This document shows, piece by piece, positions 10,525 through 22,864 of a stretch of 64,000 nt of DNA. Source of the stretch: Hermatobates lingyangjiaoensis (Eukaryota; Arthropoda; Insecta; Hemiptera; Hermatobatidae); contig JAPFBL010000069.1 of the NCBI GenBank assembly GCA_026182355.1, positions 1,462,001-1,526,000 of the forward strand, in the 5' to 3' direction. The stretch's first letter is position 1, and every line of letters begins with the position of its first letter. Position numbers and translations under genes: made by a program. The notes beneath the pieces were generated by a model. The model was not told where the DNA came from. It did no database searches and saw nothing but the letters and a program-made list of their open reading frames with translations.

Positions 10525-10745
10525 GGTATTATCATCAAGAAAGCAATCATCAAAGCACAAAGGTCAGCAAACATTTCAGAGTTAACTAAGGGTGGACAGT
10601 AAATAGGAAAACACACTCCAACTGTCACTTTGCAAATGTGCTTAGCGTCCTTATATTTCTCTCATGATGACGGTTAAACCGAAAATTAAAGACTGTGTAC
10701 CTTTACTTTACTGTGAAGCGATTGGTATATTTTGAAAACAGGCTT
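10525..10745. repeat. Family B variant inverted-pair element
   Basis: Left arm AAGCAATCATCAAAGCACAA and GAGTTAACTAAG; right arm CTCTCATGATGACGG, TTAAACCGAAAATTAAAG. Compared with the intact copy at 63740-64000, C3 is A. Same subfamily as 32445-32610. Confidence 0.55.
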
Positions 10746-10795
10746 TCGTTTGAAAAGATATTCAAAACAAATATCTAATCTTGCTATATATAATA

Positions 10796-10827
<32 letters not shown>

Positions 10828-10834
10828 TGTTCAA

Positions 10835-11170
10835 ATTCAACTCTCATTGCCAACGTTTTGGTCTTTATTTAAAACCTTTTTCATAGGTAGAAGTATAAAT
10901 TTTGAAACAGAAAAATTAAGTATTACATTACAAATTATTACATTATTGCATTTCAATTAGAATTATTACATTACAAACACTGAACAGTTCAGTGTCATGT
11001 GTTCATTCAGACTGCAGTTGTTGTTAAAATCCAAATACTATTTTTTTTTTTAAATAATTTGTAATGTAATACTTAGTTTTTCTGTTTCAAAAGTTTTACT
11101 TCTGCCTACAAAAAAGCTTTTAAATAAAGACCAAAACGTAGGCAATGAGAGTTTAATTTGAACCTGAAGA
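10835..11170. repeat. Family F inverted repeat
   Basis: Arms at about 10838-10950 and 11052-11165 mirror each other: ACTCTCATTGCCAACGTTTT, TTTATTTAAAACC, AGTATTACATTACAAATTATT. The arm reads CTATGAAAAAGG, a long hairpin, then AAAACGTTGGCAATGAGAG, comparable to a hammerhead 3' half (GAAACGTTGGC) but with a damaged core. Confidence 0.65.
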
Positions 11171-11924
11171 ACTGACCGAGTCCCGATAAACTTTAGTTTT
11201 GTATGTATTATATATATATATAAAACAATCTTAGCTTGGCTTTCAAGTGACCCTTTTCTTCCTGCTAACAAAAACAGAATCTGACATTTGTAGTGAAGTT
11301 TCTTTTGTGTATTTTTCCTCTTTCTATTTAGTTTGTATATGTACATGTAAACATATATAAATGAAGCAAATTGACCTTTTTATATATTGATAATGTTTAT
11401 TACACATAATTGAAACAAATTGTATTAATTTCTTTAGGGTATAGATAGAATACGTTTGAACTCATTTATAAATTTACAATTAATACAATTAATAGTATGA
11501 ATGGGATAACCACTGCTACCTAATCTAATCTAATAATATGCATGGGTTATATTTTAAAAAATACTAAAAAGTTACTTATTTGAAAACTATTTAGCAATAT
11601 AAAAGTGATTCGTAAATCATATTCAATAATAGTGGAGTAATCAAATTTCTTCCTCTAAGACAGCCCAATATTGGTCTAAGTGTCTTAAGATATCTTTAAA
11701 ATTTCTGGTAATCTTGACATTTTATGTCAAGTTTATCCGTTCATGTTAAATTTATTTTTTACGCATATCCTTTTTTGTTAAGGTTTTATTTTACATATAA
11801 TGGAAAACCATCGGTATCTTTCCTCTTTTCTTCTTCTTTTTAACAGTTCACTTAAATCTGAGATTGCAGTTACGTGTTTATCTACTGTGCTTCTTCAGTT
11901 TATATTTGAACTTATAGATAACAA

Positions 11925-12095
11925 GATTTCACAATAAGCAGGTGAAATAAAAATCAATGTCCAAACCACGGTAAGAAATCAGAAAAAAAGCTAAGATCTT
12001 TCACCGGTCTTTTGTCTTCTTTAGAGTCAAGTCTCTACTGATTTATCTTTTATCAGATTTCTTACTGTGGTATGGACGTTGAACTTATGGTTATT
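11925..12095. repeat. Family C inverted-pair element, decayed
   Basis: AAGATTTCACAATAAGCAGG at 11932 and the partner TTTCTTACTGTGGTATGGACG at about 12057. The core region (AAGATCTTTCACCGGTC, TTTAGAGTCAAG) has lost CTGACGA. Confidence 0.5.
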
Positions 12096-12099
12096 TCTC

Positions 12100-13072
12100 T
12101 TGACGCAATATTTGAATATTGAATTTTTATCAATAATTGAAGTGGACAAGTAATCCATTAACATCATTTGATAAAAAGAGGTCTAATATTGATGTTTTGA
12201 TTTGATACAGAAAGGCAGATGGAAACTAATAAGTATATTGTAATTCATATTTCAAGTGATATCAGTATTTCAGTCTTCAGGTCAAAGCAAAAACGTTATA
12301 TTATCTTTCCCCAGCAAAGCTAAATTAAGGAATATGTGAATGCAGCAATTATTCCAAATGGCTTTGTTATCTTTGAAATGCAATAAATAAATAAAAAGTC
12401 TTTTTAGTCGTGCATTGCATGACACTGGCTTATTGATTACACCCAGATTTAAATTGACCCCGTCTGACCGGTAGAGAGAAGATAAATTGGTCTGATAAAC
12501 AACTGTCCACCTACATAAATTCGACGTCAAGAAGATATGGTCGGAAGGGATTGCGTCTTGCTGGCTTTGGGTTTATTCAATAGGGTACGACAACACAAAG
12601 CCTTATACTCATTAAACTGTTAACCTCTGCTTAATTCTCTGTCAGTCAGTTAACACAGATTGCCTCGTTACGTCCTCCAACTCATTCAGTTACCAAGCCT
12701 TTGCTTAATTATTCCACTTATCATAACCACCATTTGTCGCCTCATGTCAAAATTATTCCACATATACAAAATATTTGCCACCAATCATATATAATTTATG
12801 CTAGCGGCAAATTTCAATATTTCTGTCTAAAAATATATTTAACTAAAGTTTAAACATGGCATTATGGATATATTGCATCACTTTTTTTGATATAGTATAC
12901 ATTTTTTTGTATGCTATGGAACTTAAAATAAAAATTCTTTTGATACTATTCAATGTCAAAATAAAAATGGATGTTAAAAACATTGAAGAAGTAAGCATTT
13001 GTGTTGTCAGCTGAATCCTGTCAATAAAAGTATCTACACTCGGATCTACTACAGATATCATTCTTTCTTTCT
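12100..13072. other. Intergenic stretch
   Basis: A minus-strand open frame (12282-12530) has no recognisable domain. The DNA next to the LINE fragment (12540-13072) may include its 3' untranslated part but I see no poly(A) or duplication to prove it. Confidence 0.35.
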
Positions 13073-13618
13073 TTATCCAACGCCCGTCTGTGGCACTTCT
13101 ACCATTTGACGCATAGCAGTCCAATATAGGTTGGTGAGTCGTTGTGCTGTCAGTCCAGGGTTGGTGTTAGTGGATGTCATGGCAGTGCAAATTAAAAGAT
13201 GGTCTCCGTCCATCCTCCAATCACCACACAAAGGGCACTGGTCACTGTTTGTAAGGCCAATACGGTGGAGATAGGCATGACCGGTAAGTAGGCGTAATTC
13301 AGCAACTCCAACGGCTCGCAGCTGATCTCTTGGTAACCGAGTTATCGACAGATGTTCCCACCGCTTTCCAACTGCTAGGTTCCGCTGATCCTCTTTTGTA
13401 AACCTGCTCATAGTGGTTGTAATTTTGGACTTGGCTGAAATGAGGGTGACCAGTGCCATGTGTTGGACATCAAGTCCAATATGACTGGGAACCCATTTGA
13501 GTTGGACTCTTGTACATTTTTTCATCAGGTGGAACAGTGTTTCTCTTCACTGGTCGGTTAGCTGGCACTTCGACTGGGAATTTGATGAGAAGGATTGAAT
13601 TACGGCCTTATAATCGAT
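13073..13618 (-). pseudogene. LINE ORF2 C-terminus: RNase H domain plus Cys-His tail
   Basis: One minus-strand frame with a single internal stop (between LTDQ and RETLFHL, near 13550). It starts at IDYKAVIQSFSSNS, continues with VQLKWVPSHIGLD, the typical RNase H segment seen in I/R1/LOA-type LINEs, where the usual GNE.AD that follows has become VQHMALV. Next come LRLLTGHAYLHRIGL and CPLCGDWRMDGDHLLIC, a C-x2-C...H-x4-C knuckle common at the end of LINE ORF2. No reverse transcriptase is attached upstream, so this is a fragment. I cannot assign the clade. Confidence 0.8.
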
Positions 13619-14850
13619 AAGAAACTTTTGGTTGTGTAGGTAGATCTAGAAGTTGTTTAATTTCTCTTTCAAAGTATCATATTCTCTTTGCAGGTATCAT
13701 AATACCTAGCTTCCAGCTACCCTCAACTCTGAAGTCTTTTTCAAAATTAAACTGTTCTCAACAACAACTAACAATATAAATAACTTTAGATTCCAACTAA
13801 TATTAATATATCTTCTGCATTCTACTTTAAATATCTATGAAGTGGAAACAAACTCCATTAATCTTGTTGAACATCACAGATATATTCAAACAGATCAAAT
13901 TCTGCTCAATCGCGAGGTCGTTTTATCAGGGCCTCTTTCAGCCGGCTTGTGTCATAAATACATATTGAGCAAATGTTTCAAAGGTTAAAAGGACTGCATA
14001 TTATCAGTGGTAAGGTCATCTTATACAGGATTAGCGACATCACCTAAACATACTGTAACAAGTAGAAGAATGTACCTTATCAAGAAAGGCTTGTATTTTT
14101 AAGATTACCCTTGATTTATTGATATCAGTCGTTCCTCCTGATGAAGAAATTCTGTGATCTCAGAGATCAAGGCTCGATCCAAACCGAATACCCCGTCCCC
14201 AGTAGTACCGATACAGTTCACTCCAGCAATATCCTAGTTCACCTTTTGTTTCCCTCCTGCAAAAATATCACACGAAATATCTGTGCGCTTTTCTTTATGT
14301 TATTACTTTGCTAGTTTGCTGTATGATATGATTTTTAATAGAATATTACAATTGAAGAAAAACAACCTAATTAAATTATTAAGGAAACAAATTAATAATT
14401 CTTTTTAGAGCGTATAAAAGATATACTGTATGTAAAATATATATCTCGTGAAGCTTATACGTAAAGGTTTTAAACAATTTATGAAAAGTACACATTTTAT
14501 AGAGAAAAGTACATCCTCATATGGAAGAGAGCTAGCTCACGGTTAGCTGTTACAATAGCCACTTTAAACCTGGTTAATGGTGATAAAAAACTATTATTTT
14601 TAGAAAAGTGTTGAACAAATTCTTAGTTGACCAATAATAATATCTAAAATGTATCAATTAGAATTTAATAGAACTAAATTAAACTGGTAAATAGATTGAT
14701 AATTATATTACTTTAATTATATTATATAATTATATTACTTTATAGACTAATTTTATGCTCCCGCAATATTTGATAAATTAATTTTCAATAAAAATTGATT
14801 CAATTCAATAAAAATATCTGAGCATGTTTTAAAAAAAAATACATACCAGC
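13619..14850. other. Intergenic stretch
   Basis: AT-rich with a more balanced patch at 13900-14260. CTCCTGATGAAGAAATTC at 14137 carries the CTGATGA text, but no hairpin plus GAAA follows, so it is not called a ribozyme. Confidence 0.35.
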
Positions 14851-14858
14851 ACACACAG

Positions 14859-14913
<55 letters not shown>
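14851..14913. repeat. (CA)n microsatellite
   Basis: About 24 uninterrupted CA units follow a short interrupted CA run. Confidence 0.95.
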
Positions 14914-14917
<4 letters not shown>

Positions 14918-16534
14918 AATTTAAATATAAATATGAGTAATCATAAAATAGTGCAATTTTTAGTAATAGGAAGTCGAGTGCGGGCGAGATTTGGTTCATT
15001 CATTTTGACACTAATTTATTCTCTCGTTTACTGGATCCATACAATTGAAAATTTTTTTCTAAGTCAGAAATAAAATGGATATGGCAGAACCGTAAGCCGT
15101 TGTTAATGATAGTCGTTTTGTAAGAAGTATTTCAGTAAGAAAGCTAGTTGAAAGAAAGTTGCTGCCAGGTGGTCACCTTGCTTGACCTATCGGTAAAGTT
15201 TCTTAATTTCGACGCCCCCGAAATGAAGGTTTTGTATGATGCATGGGCCAGCCGGTGGCCGTTTGTTCTTATTGCATTAGCACAATGCGCTCCTTGTGGG
15301 GATTCACTTAACACCTTCCGTCACGATTTAATTCTAAGGCTTCCTCAAGTGGCCAGAAAGGCCACTAGGTTATGCTGATTTCATCTTAACATAAACTATA
15401 CCTCATAGATTTTGCCTGTCATATTGGAATAAGCATTGTTTCTGTTTGAACAGGGTCTAATTGGTTATTTCTCCAACTGGCTCGTGCATCACCCTATCTT
15501 ATCGTTCCTTCAAATACTAATGGCACTGCATTAGTCTTATTGCGCTGCCTTCTCCCATTAGGGCTCTCCAGCCGCAATCAATACCAGTCGTCCACCACCA
15601 CTCCACTCCCTAGTAACCTTCTTGAGCACCCTAAATACCCTACTTCCATTATTCATAAATAAAACCAAATCTAAAAGCCAAACTTATAGAGTTGACTAAA
15701 CCTAAAGAACAAACCAAGTATACATTTATTATAGCAGGTGCTTTCAACCGAAGTCAAATTTACTCCTAGGAATGAAATTTGAATTTTTAAAGCGGGAAAT
15801 ATGGTTGCCTGAACTACAGTAAGTAAAGAGAATGAGATGAACAATTATAGTATTTAACCTATTTTACTGTTCACGCTTATCTTTCCTTGACAGTATTAAC
15901 ACACTACAGCCTTTGGACAGTAAATCAATTATTTTCTTTACCTCAAAAATAGTGGATGAGATTTAGCCTAAATCTCTTTAAATAGTCAGGTAAAAAAAGT
16001 CCCTGATCATTGTTTATATGGATTTTTTGACCTAAAAACTGATTCAGGAGTATCAGAAGTCCGGAGCATTAGTAGTAAGTCTCCGTAAGAGATATCAAAA
16101 ATAGCTGCTATCAGTGCATTATTTCCCTTCGTCTAGTTTTCTGATTCAGTTTTCCCAATGAATTTTTGCCAATTAAAACAAGTCAATACAGTATAGAAAA
16201 GAGTATGGAAATCGTGTTTTATACAATTTTCAATAACTTAATCAGATATCTGAGATTTGGCTCAGAAAAAAACTACAAATATTTTAGTCAATAAATAAAC
16301 GGTAATCTTTAGAAGAAAATAAATCCCTAATTTATTATATTCTGCTATTGTATTCTGTTTTCTAAGACGCGGTTTGCCCAACCCGTCGGGCTACATTTCG
16401 TCTGTTTCTTCTTCTGACGAATAACTGTTGTTTAAATTATTAAACCCCGTACGTTTTATTTTCTGACCAAAATATTTTTGTTTTGTAAAGTATCATTGAA
16501 CTACACACTTTTTTTTATTTTTACATATGTATAT
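14914..16534. other. Intergenic stretch with a GC-richer patch
   Basis: The part at 15140-15620 is richer in G and C than its surroundings and has a 76-codon plus frame (15148-15378) with several Cys and Trp residues. I recognise no family. The rest is AT-rich. Confidence 0.3.
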
Positions 16535-16805
16535 AAAGTTCACAGAAGGAGTTCTTGAGGATTTTGGTCATAAAGAAAATTCAATTCCTGATTATACGCC
16601 GACGTTTTGACAAAAATTGTTTGGCATTTTCAAATCTTGTTTTTGAGGAAAAACACTATTTAACAGTCCATGCTTTTATCTTGAAAATTACAAACAATTT
16701 TTAGCAAAACTTCTGCGTATAATAAGGAGTTGAATTTTCTTTATGACCAAAATCCTCAAGAATCCCTTCTGTGAACTTGATAAATCAGTGGTCGAGAAGC
16801 TATAT
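16535..16805. repeat. Family M inverted repeat
   Basis: Arms 16540-16625 and 16690-16800 mirror each other: AAGTTCACAGAAGGAGTTC, GAGGATTTTGGTCATAAAG, AAATTCAATTCCTGATTATA. The left arm contains CGCCGACGTTTTGACAAAAA, whose reverse complement ends in AAAACGTCGGCG, similar to the family H core, but CTGANGA is lost. Confidence 0.6.
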
Positions 16806-16824
16806 CAATATGTATATAAAGTTT

Positions 16825-16935
16825 AATATAATTTATATTAGAAATAGGTAAAACCGTCATACCTCGTAAGATGATCTTGTACGACGGTTTTACCTATTTC
16901 TAATACAAATCATATTAACCTGATTGGTATTAACA
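16825..16935. repeat. Family I outer-end palindrome
   Basis: TTAGAAATAGGTAAAACCGT is mirrored by ACGGTTTTACCTATTTCTAA with only about 35 bases between them. Contains CATACCTCGTAAGATGATC. It is the outer part of the larger palindrome at 48205-48615 with the middle missing. Confidence 0.7.
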
Positions 16936-17689
16936 ATATGCATGTATTTAAGTTTAATATAGAGAAAGAAACAAAAATAAATAAAATTCACCCACTGAAG
17001 CAGTGTTCTTGATTTCCCTCTCTTATCTTAGAGATTAAAAAGAGATTTAATTTTTTAGTCTTAATTCAAACGAATTGCACTAGTCACCTACACATATTAT
17101 ACTAATTATATATAAATTATTACGTTGTGGGACCCCAAGGTTATTTGGGATTATTCATAGCTATTTCTGATTTGATTAAATCAGATCTGATTAGTATTTC
17201 CAAGTTTTAATAATCCAAAAATAATTAAAGGAATAGCTCTTTTCTCCATATCATTGAATGGTCTATTGATAGACAATGAAACTGTGAGCACGATTCCAAA
17301 ATATCCTTTTGTTCCTTTATTAAGCAGAAATAATATATTATCATATTTAACAAGTATTTGAATATTGAAAACTAGCCTGATTTATACAGTCAGCATTATA
17401 ACCCCATTTTATTTATTATGTCAGTAAAATACTGAAAGACCTCATAACCATTATGGTAGTTTTAAGTTATTTCAGTTAAATTTGATTTCATTATAAAGTA
17501 TGGGATAGTAAGCCTCTAGGTTCAGAAAGATTTTCAAATTAACAATTCTTTGCAGAAGATAAGTGACCTTAATAGCTAATCCTGAGTATCGCAAACAGAT
17601 ATGTCTGATATCAGTAACCCCTCGAAACGATAATCTGTTTATTAAAATATTTCTGACTTAATTAGATTAGTTCAGAGGGAATGCATTAA
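16936..17689. other. Intergenic stretch
   Basis: No recognised feature. A fragment at 16960-17050 (AGAGAAAGAAAC, CTCTCTTATCTTAGAG) hints at a badly worn family B arm. Confidence 0.3.
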
Positions 17690-17835
17690 GCTGTCTGTCC
17701 CGAAACTCCACGATGTTTGGTACTCGTTAATGAAGCCTACTCTAAATACTCATGAGTTTGGCAAAATTTAGGACTTATTAATGTAGAATAATCAGGAGAA
17801 TGCAATATTCCCTTGAGAAATTTGCGTCAGAGGCT
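17690..17835 (+). repeat. SINE body fragment
   Basis: Reads GTCCCGAAACTCCACGATGT, TTGGTACTCGTTAATG, CCTACTCTAAATACTCATGAG, GGCAAAATTTAGGACTTATT and TGTAGAATAATC. It matches the body and tail of the SINE at 47810-47915, without the tRNA-like head. Confidence 0.6.
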
Positions 17836-18149
17836 TAACTTTCTATCAGACAAACGTTGGCTTAAAAGTGTTTTTTTTTTTTTAGAATCGTTTGACTCTG
17901 CACCAACCTTGATTCTAAAAACCTATTCTATACTAAAAAAAAGTAGTATAGAATATACGTGGTCGAGATAAGGAAACTTTGTATTTAAAATACGGTGGTT
18001 CCTTGGTGATCAAATGACTTTGAACTCGAGCAAATCAAAGTTCAAACAGAGATGTCGACAAAATCTTACCTCAACTTACTTCTTTAGTTGTTAATTTTGA
18101 ACAATTATCAATTAAGTGAAGCAAAAGTCTATAGCGTCTGTTTAGTTTT

Positions 18150-18332
18150 GTTCTTTCCATTTTGGTATGGGGAGCCTAAGTAAGACGTCTGTCAAGGTGT
18201 AGTCCTAAGTATTTGGTGGTAGTAGCTTGAGGGATAGGAATTTCATTAAGAAAGATAGGAGAACATGTATCCTGCTTCAAAGTGAATGTTACATGAACAT
18301 TTCTCTGTTCATTGATATGTTTCTCCAACTCT
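18150..18332 (-). pseudogene. Jockey-like LINE reverse transcriptase fragment
   Basis: Minus-strand frame: LEKHINEQRNVHVTFTLKQ, then CSPIFLNEIPIPQ, then TTKYLGLHLDRRLT, a stop, and APHTKM. The order VTFT..LNEIPIPQ...KYLGLHLDRRLTW is characteristic of the thumb-side region of Jockey-type reverse transcriptases. No other parts of the same copy are recognised nearby. Confidence 0.75.
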
Positions 18333-21214
18333 TTAACCAGGATTCTAAAATTTTTAAGGGTTCTTGAATTTAGGAGGACCCTCAGAATCCAACATAACTT
18401 TTGGAACTCGAGTAATGTAACCTAAATCCAACTGTGGCTGACTGATATATTTTGGTGGTTATATATACGTTTTTGTGGAGAAAATTCTACAATATTTAAA
18501 AAAAAAATAACACATATGTATGATCTGACAGAATGGGATGCCCCACTTCCCATTATATATTTGTTATAGGAAAATAAGTTTTGGTTTTCAAACAAAGCGG
18601 TTGTCGACCAAATTTTTCTCCAGAATTTTTGTTTAGAGCCAATATACCACTGAATGGGCAAAAATTTAAATAAATTTCCCCAAAAAATATTTGCTTGAGT
18701 AGACCGCCAAACCGTACATCCCCGCAGTTAATATAATTCAATCATTAATGTGATTACAATGGCAGTGAGTGAGATATCAATTTGACAGTAAAATGAACTA
18801 ATGGATGAATCATTATACCATTATATAACATATAGAAGTATTATCAATAAATATAAAGTGCAGACATTCTTATCAATTATTAATTTAAAATAAGATATTA
18901 TTTAATTAATAGTTTATAATTAGTAAAGACTGAATAGTGTTTAGAGAAAGCATCATTGTTTTCTTTAAAACAAGTGAAGTAAGGGTTGTCTAGCTTTAGC
19001 CAACTGGGGGCTCCTCTCTGTTGTCCAGGAAACAAACTTAATTACTCACCCCCTCTCAACTTCTCGAACTCTAAATATTATTACTTCCCTTCCTAACACT
19101 TTCCCTGCACCTTCTAGATTTCACAAAATGTATTCAGATTTACTCAATTCAAAAGCATCTAATGCAAATTGCAATATATTTGAGTAAAAAAAAAAATTAC
19201 AATGAAAGAAAACGATAATACTCAAAACTTGAAAAAAAAATAAATGCATCCGTTATTTTTATATTATATTTTTCTATCTCTTTCTCTTTTATGATAAATT
19301 GAAATTAGAATTTTATTATGAAATACTGAAACACAAATAAATACTTGCCTTTCTTTATAATTGGTAGCATCAGATTTTCTGTAGGAGAGTAGTAGGTAAT
19401 AAACATCAGGAGCGGTCTGTTCTGAACTTTACTGTAAGTTCATCTATTATCAGAAATAATGAATAATCAGTATAGATAATTCGTATATTTCAGAATAAGC
19501 TGGGAGCGCTAAATAATACCAAAACAGGTTACTTGATTTTGCCAATTTTAATGAAAATTTAATCTAATGTTTCTTTAGAACGATTAGAAAGCGCTCGTAA
19601 TGTTTTATTCTATTGAATACCTATGATTCAATAATGAAATGATGCAGGTAGAATTATCATTCATTAAATACTGTTTTTAGCAAACAAAATCTGGAAGAAA
19701 GTCATAACTAAGAAAGTAATAACATAGATTTGTGAATCTCATTGAAAAGTATGAGTATTTTCAATCAAATCGTTAAATGTAATGTCATATATTAACAATG
19801 TTACCTGATATGCTATGAATAAATGTATCAAATTATATTTTGTATAGTAATACTGCTAATAATATATTCCATGTGTTGATAGATTTTGAAGTTTGAAACA
19901 TTACTTTTGCTACCTGTTTCATTTTAATTTGTTCTCAAACTAAAAAATTGCAAAAAAATTTATATTTTTTTCATTATATTTCCTTAGCTACAAATTATGG
20001 TGGTTGTAAACAGAAAACCCAAGAGAGAGTGAGCATAGTTATAGAAAAACCTACGAAGAACAAATGTTATTTAGAGTTTCCCATAAAATAAATACAGTTT
20101 TTGCACTTTCAGGGCAATTGCTCTAAGTATAGGGGGGATTGGTGTAAGGTTGGGAGTAAGGAAAGGCAAGACAAACGACTTCGGCGTCCAATATATATCC
20201 CCCCGAGATGAGTCCGTATACCCTTGGAGACAGGATTCTCCAGGAGAAGAAATACTGAGATTGGAAGAATTTTGAATCTAATATTTATTGAGAAATAGAG
20301 GGAACGTTGATCGAGGAAAATATAAAAAAATAAGGAAGAGTTTAATAAAATTGTATACATACTAATAACGATGGATTGATTAGGAAGCTAAACTGATAGG
20401 AACAAGAAAGAAAGTTTAAGCAATTAAAACCAGTATTTGGATTTCTTCATGAAGATTGTTTTCTCCGGTTTTTGACAGATTTGACACTCTGAAACTCGGC
20501 TTTTAAAGCTTCCGTAAAAGCAATGTCTTTGAAACAAGAACAACGAGTCTTAAAGAGTTAAAAGATAAATAGAAAAACCTGAGCCATGTTACAGGATAGT
20601 GAATGGAGTTGTAGAAAAATCGTAAATGAAGAGAATTTCGGAAAAAAAATAATCAGCCTGAGGAAGGAGAAGAAAAAAAATTTTGTCGTTATGAGAAAAA
20701 TTGTGCAGCATATTTTAAATTAGCAACTAATTTTGTACAAATTTGTAAATAATTTTATTTAATTTAAAAGCATAAGTATAACTATATTATATAAGTATAA
20801 CATACTTTTTATATTTTTTTATACAAAAAAGTTTAATTTAATATTAATGTATTCATTAAATTTAAGTAAATATTTATACTTTATTTTTAATATAAAGTAA
20901 GTTTATATTTATTTTAATTTATATAAACTAAATTTATGTAATTTCTTTTATAAATTTAAAAATAATTACATTAATATAATTTAATATATAAAACAAATTT
21001 ATTATAAATATTTAATTTCAACTTTTATAATTTATTATTTAATAAAAGTATACTTCATTTAATGACGAAGTATATTAAATATGACGAAAAACAATGAAAA
21101 TCTTGCTTTACGTCAAATGGAACTGTAACCGCAAGTTATTATGGTAAAAAAAGAATAAAGTATATTCACGAGCTATACAATCCTTTATTTTTTATTTGTT
21201 CATGATTATTATGA
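18333..21214. other. Long intergenic stretch
   Basis: No coding family recognised. A minus frame at 20109-20360 has no visible domain. About 20700-21060 is almost pure A/T. Confidence 0.4.
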
Positions 21215-21400
21215 GAAAAAGAAAAACTAAGTCTCCACACAGAAGGTTTTATAAAATGACGCCTTTCAAACACTTCGTGTTCATCCTTAGCTTACATCTC
21301 CTTACTAAAACGGATGTAACCTGAGGATGAACGAAGTTGTCGAAACGCATTGTTGTATAAAATCTTTTTTTAGGAGACTTGGTTTTTCTTTCCTTCATTC
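21215..21400. repeat. Family G element
   Basis: AAAACTAAGTCTCCACACAG at the left and GGAGACTTGGTTTTTCTTTCC at the right form imperfect inverted ends. Between them is ACACTTCGTGTTCATCC and the ribozyme-like core. Same family as 59199-59390, which is better preserved. Confidence 0.65.
21318..21354 (+). ncRNA. Hammerhead-like motif, family G
   Basis: AAC (21318-21320), CTGAGGA (21321-21327), a hairpin region 21328-21341, GAA (21342-21344), ACGCAT (21345-21350), T17, GTT (21352-21354). Stem I AAC/GTT covaries with TTC/GAA in the sister copy at 59295. Confidence 0.5.
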
Positions 21401-21978
21401 CAATCATATATAAAAATAGCACGACATATAATAAGTGCCTGGTTTATGCTATTAATAAAAAATAATAATTGTTTAGTTATCGCTACTATTGACTGAATTA
21501 AAACTGTCAGTTATACGTGCATTTTAGTGGTATTAAATATTTAAACACCTAAATATACCTGCCTAGTTGAAATATGAAATATAGAGCAGGAATGAACTAA
21601 AACAGATTGCTTTCCAGCTGAGTTTCGTTTTCGGGAAAATTCGTTCAGACGTTGTCATAATTTCTCTTCTAGCCGTCTTTTCTAAAACATACTTTAGCTG
21701 TCACCTTTCTTATTAAGAATTTCTTACGACTGTATCAGTTTTAATCTCCTATCAAAAATAAAAATTATTTAGTAGAGAAAACCATTATTTTTAGAAAAAG
21801 AAAGAGACGAAGCATAGCATAGAGATGAACAGTGAATTAACTAATTCTAATAAGCCAATAATTATGATATATCAAATGAATTATATTTCTAATTGATTTA
21901 TCGAATTTAAATCAAATTTCTAGTTTAAGATAACATTTTTTACAATAATGCAAGTTTTTTTTAACATATTTATTTGGA
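21401..21978. other. Intergenic stretch
   Basis: AT-rich with no recognised feature. Confidence 0.35.
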
Positions 21979-22490
21979 CTACATAACAAGGTACTACTAT
22001 ACAAAACATTACTGCGACCGACCTGGACTTACGGACTTGAACTATGGGGTTGTCGAAAACCATCCAATATTCATAGAATACAATCATTGCAATCTAAAAT
22101 CCTCTGCACTATCACAAATGCTCCGTATTACGTCAAAAACTACACCCTTCATAAAGACCTAGAAATTCCATTAATCCAAAACCTTGCCTCTGATCGTTAT
22201 AAGTCATTTCACAACAACCTTTCCTCTCACCCAAATCTATTTGTACGAATCCTTGCTTCACCTTCCCAGAATCCCCCAAGACGACTCAAGAGAAAATGGC
22301 CCAGGGATCTACTATTACAATAATATTCTTTAAAAAAAAAAAAACAAAGCGAGAAGTTGAACCAGTGGGTTTCATTCTTTGCTCATGTGCATCGATGTCA
22401 TTGTGTAATCTATTACTGCATATGCCTGTTACGCATAATATGCGTAGTATTTACAAGTTGTACATTTGTAAATAAAGATGATAAAAAAAA
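21979..22490 (+). mobile_element. 5'-truncated Jockey-like LINE, 3' end
   Basis: An uninterrupted frame (21979-22323) reads LHNKVLLYKTLLRPTWTYG, ELWGCRKPSNIHRIQSLQSK, then NAPYYVKN, TLHKDLEIP, SSHPNLFVRIL and RRLKRKWPRDLLLQ before the stop at 22321-22323. This is the thumb and C-terminus typical of Jockey-type ORF2. After the stop there is an A-run (22332-22344), a 3' untranslated segment with GTGGGTTTCATTCTTT, AATAAA (about 22471) and a terminal A-run at about 22481-22489. The open frame of 114 codons without stops makes this one of the best preserved coding remnants in the window. Confidence 0.85.
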
Positions 22491-22850
22491 ACAAATATTT
22501 ATTTGGAAATACACAACTACGTATATCTTGCTTAACAAGCATATGTAATACGAGGAACACAAATAGCTTTGATACAACTGAGTAAAGAATGAAACCCACT
22601 TCGGTTTCTTTTTTCACTTCAGTTTTTGATTGCAGTGGATTATCATAGCAGTACATTTCTAGGCCATCTTCTCTTGAGTTGTCTTGGGGGATTTTGGGAA
22701 GGTGAAGAAAAAGCAAGGTTTTGTACCAGTGATTTTGGGACGAGAAGAAAGTTTTATATGTAACACTTTTGTAACGATCAGAGGCTAAATTTTGTATAAA
22801 TGGGATTTTTATGTCTCTATAAAGAGTGTGATACAATGTAGGTGAAACGA
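22491..22850 (-). mobile_element. Second copy of the same LINE 3' end, opposite strand
   Basis: On the minus strand the frame-shifted text gives RDIKIPFIQNLASDRYKS, then SSQNHWYKTLLF, with RRLKR now out of frame (PQDNSREDG). The 3' untranslated part (22601 down to 22495) shares GTGGGTTTCATTCTTTACTC and an AATAAA with the plus copy. The two 3' ends meet at about 22490 with no sequence between them. More diverged than the plus copy. Confidence 0.75.
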
Positions 22851-22864
22851 TTTTCCAACACAAA

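Noticed and set aside
14137..14185. CTCCTGATGAAGAAATTC as a ribozyme core
   Set aside because: No GAAA block or complementary stem I at the right distance.
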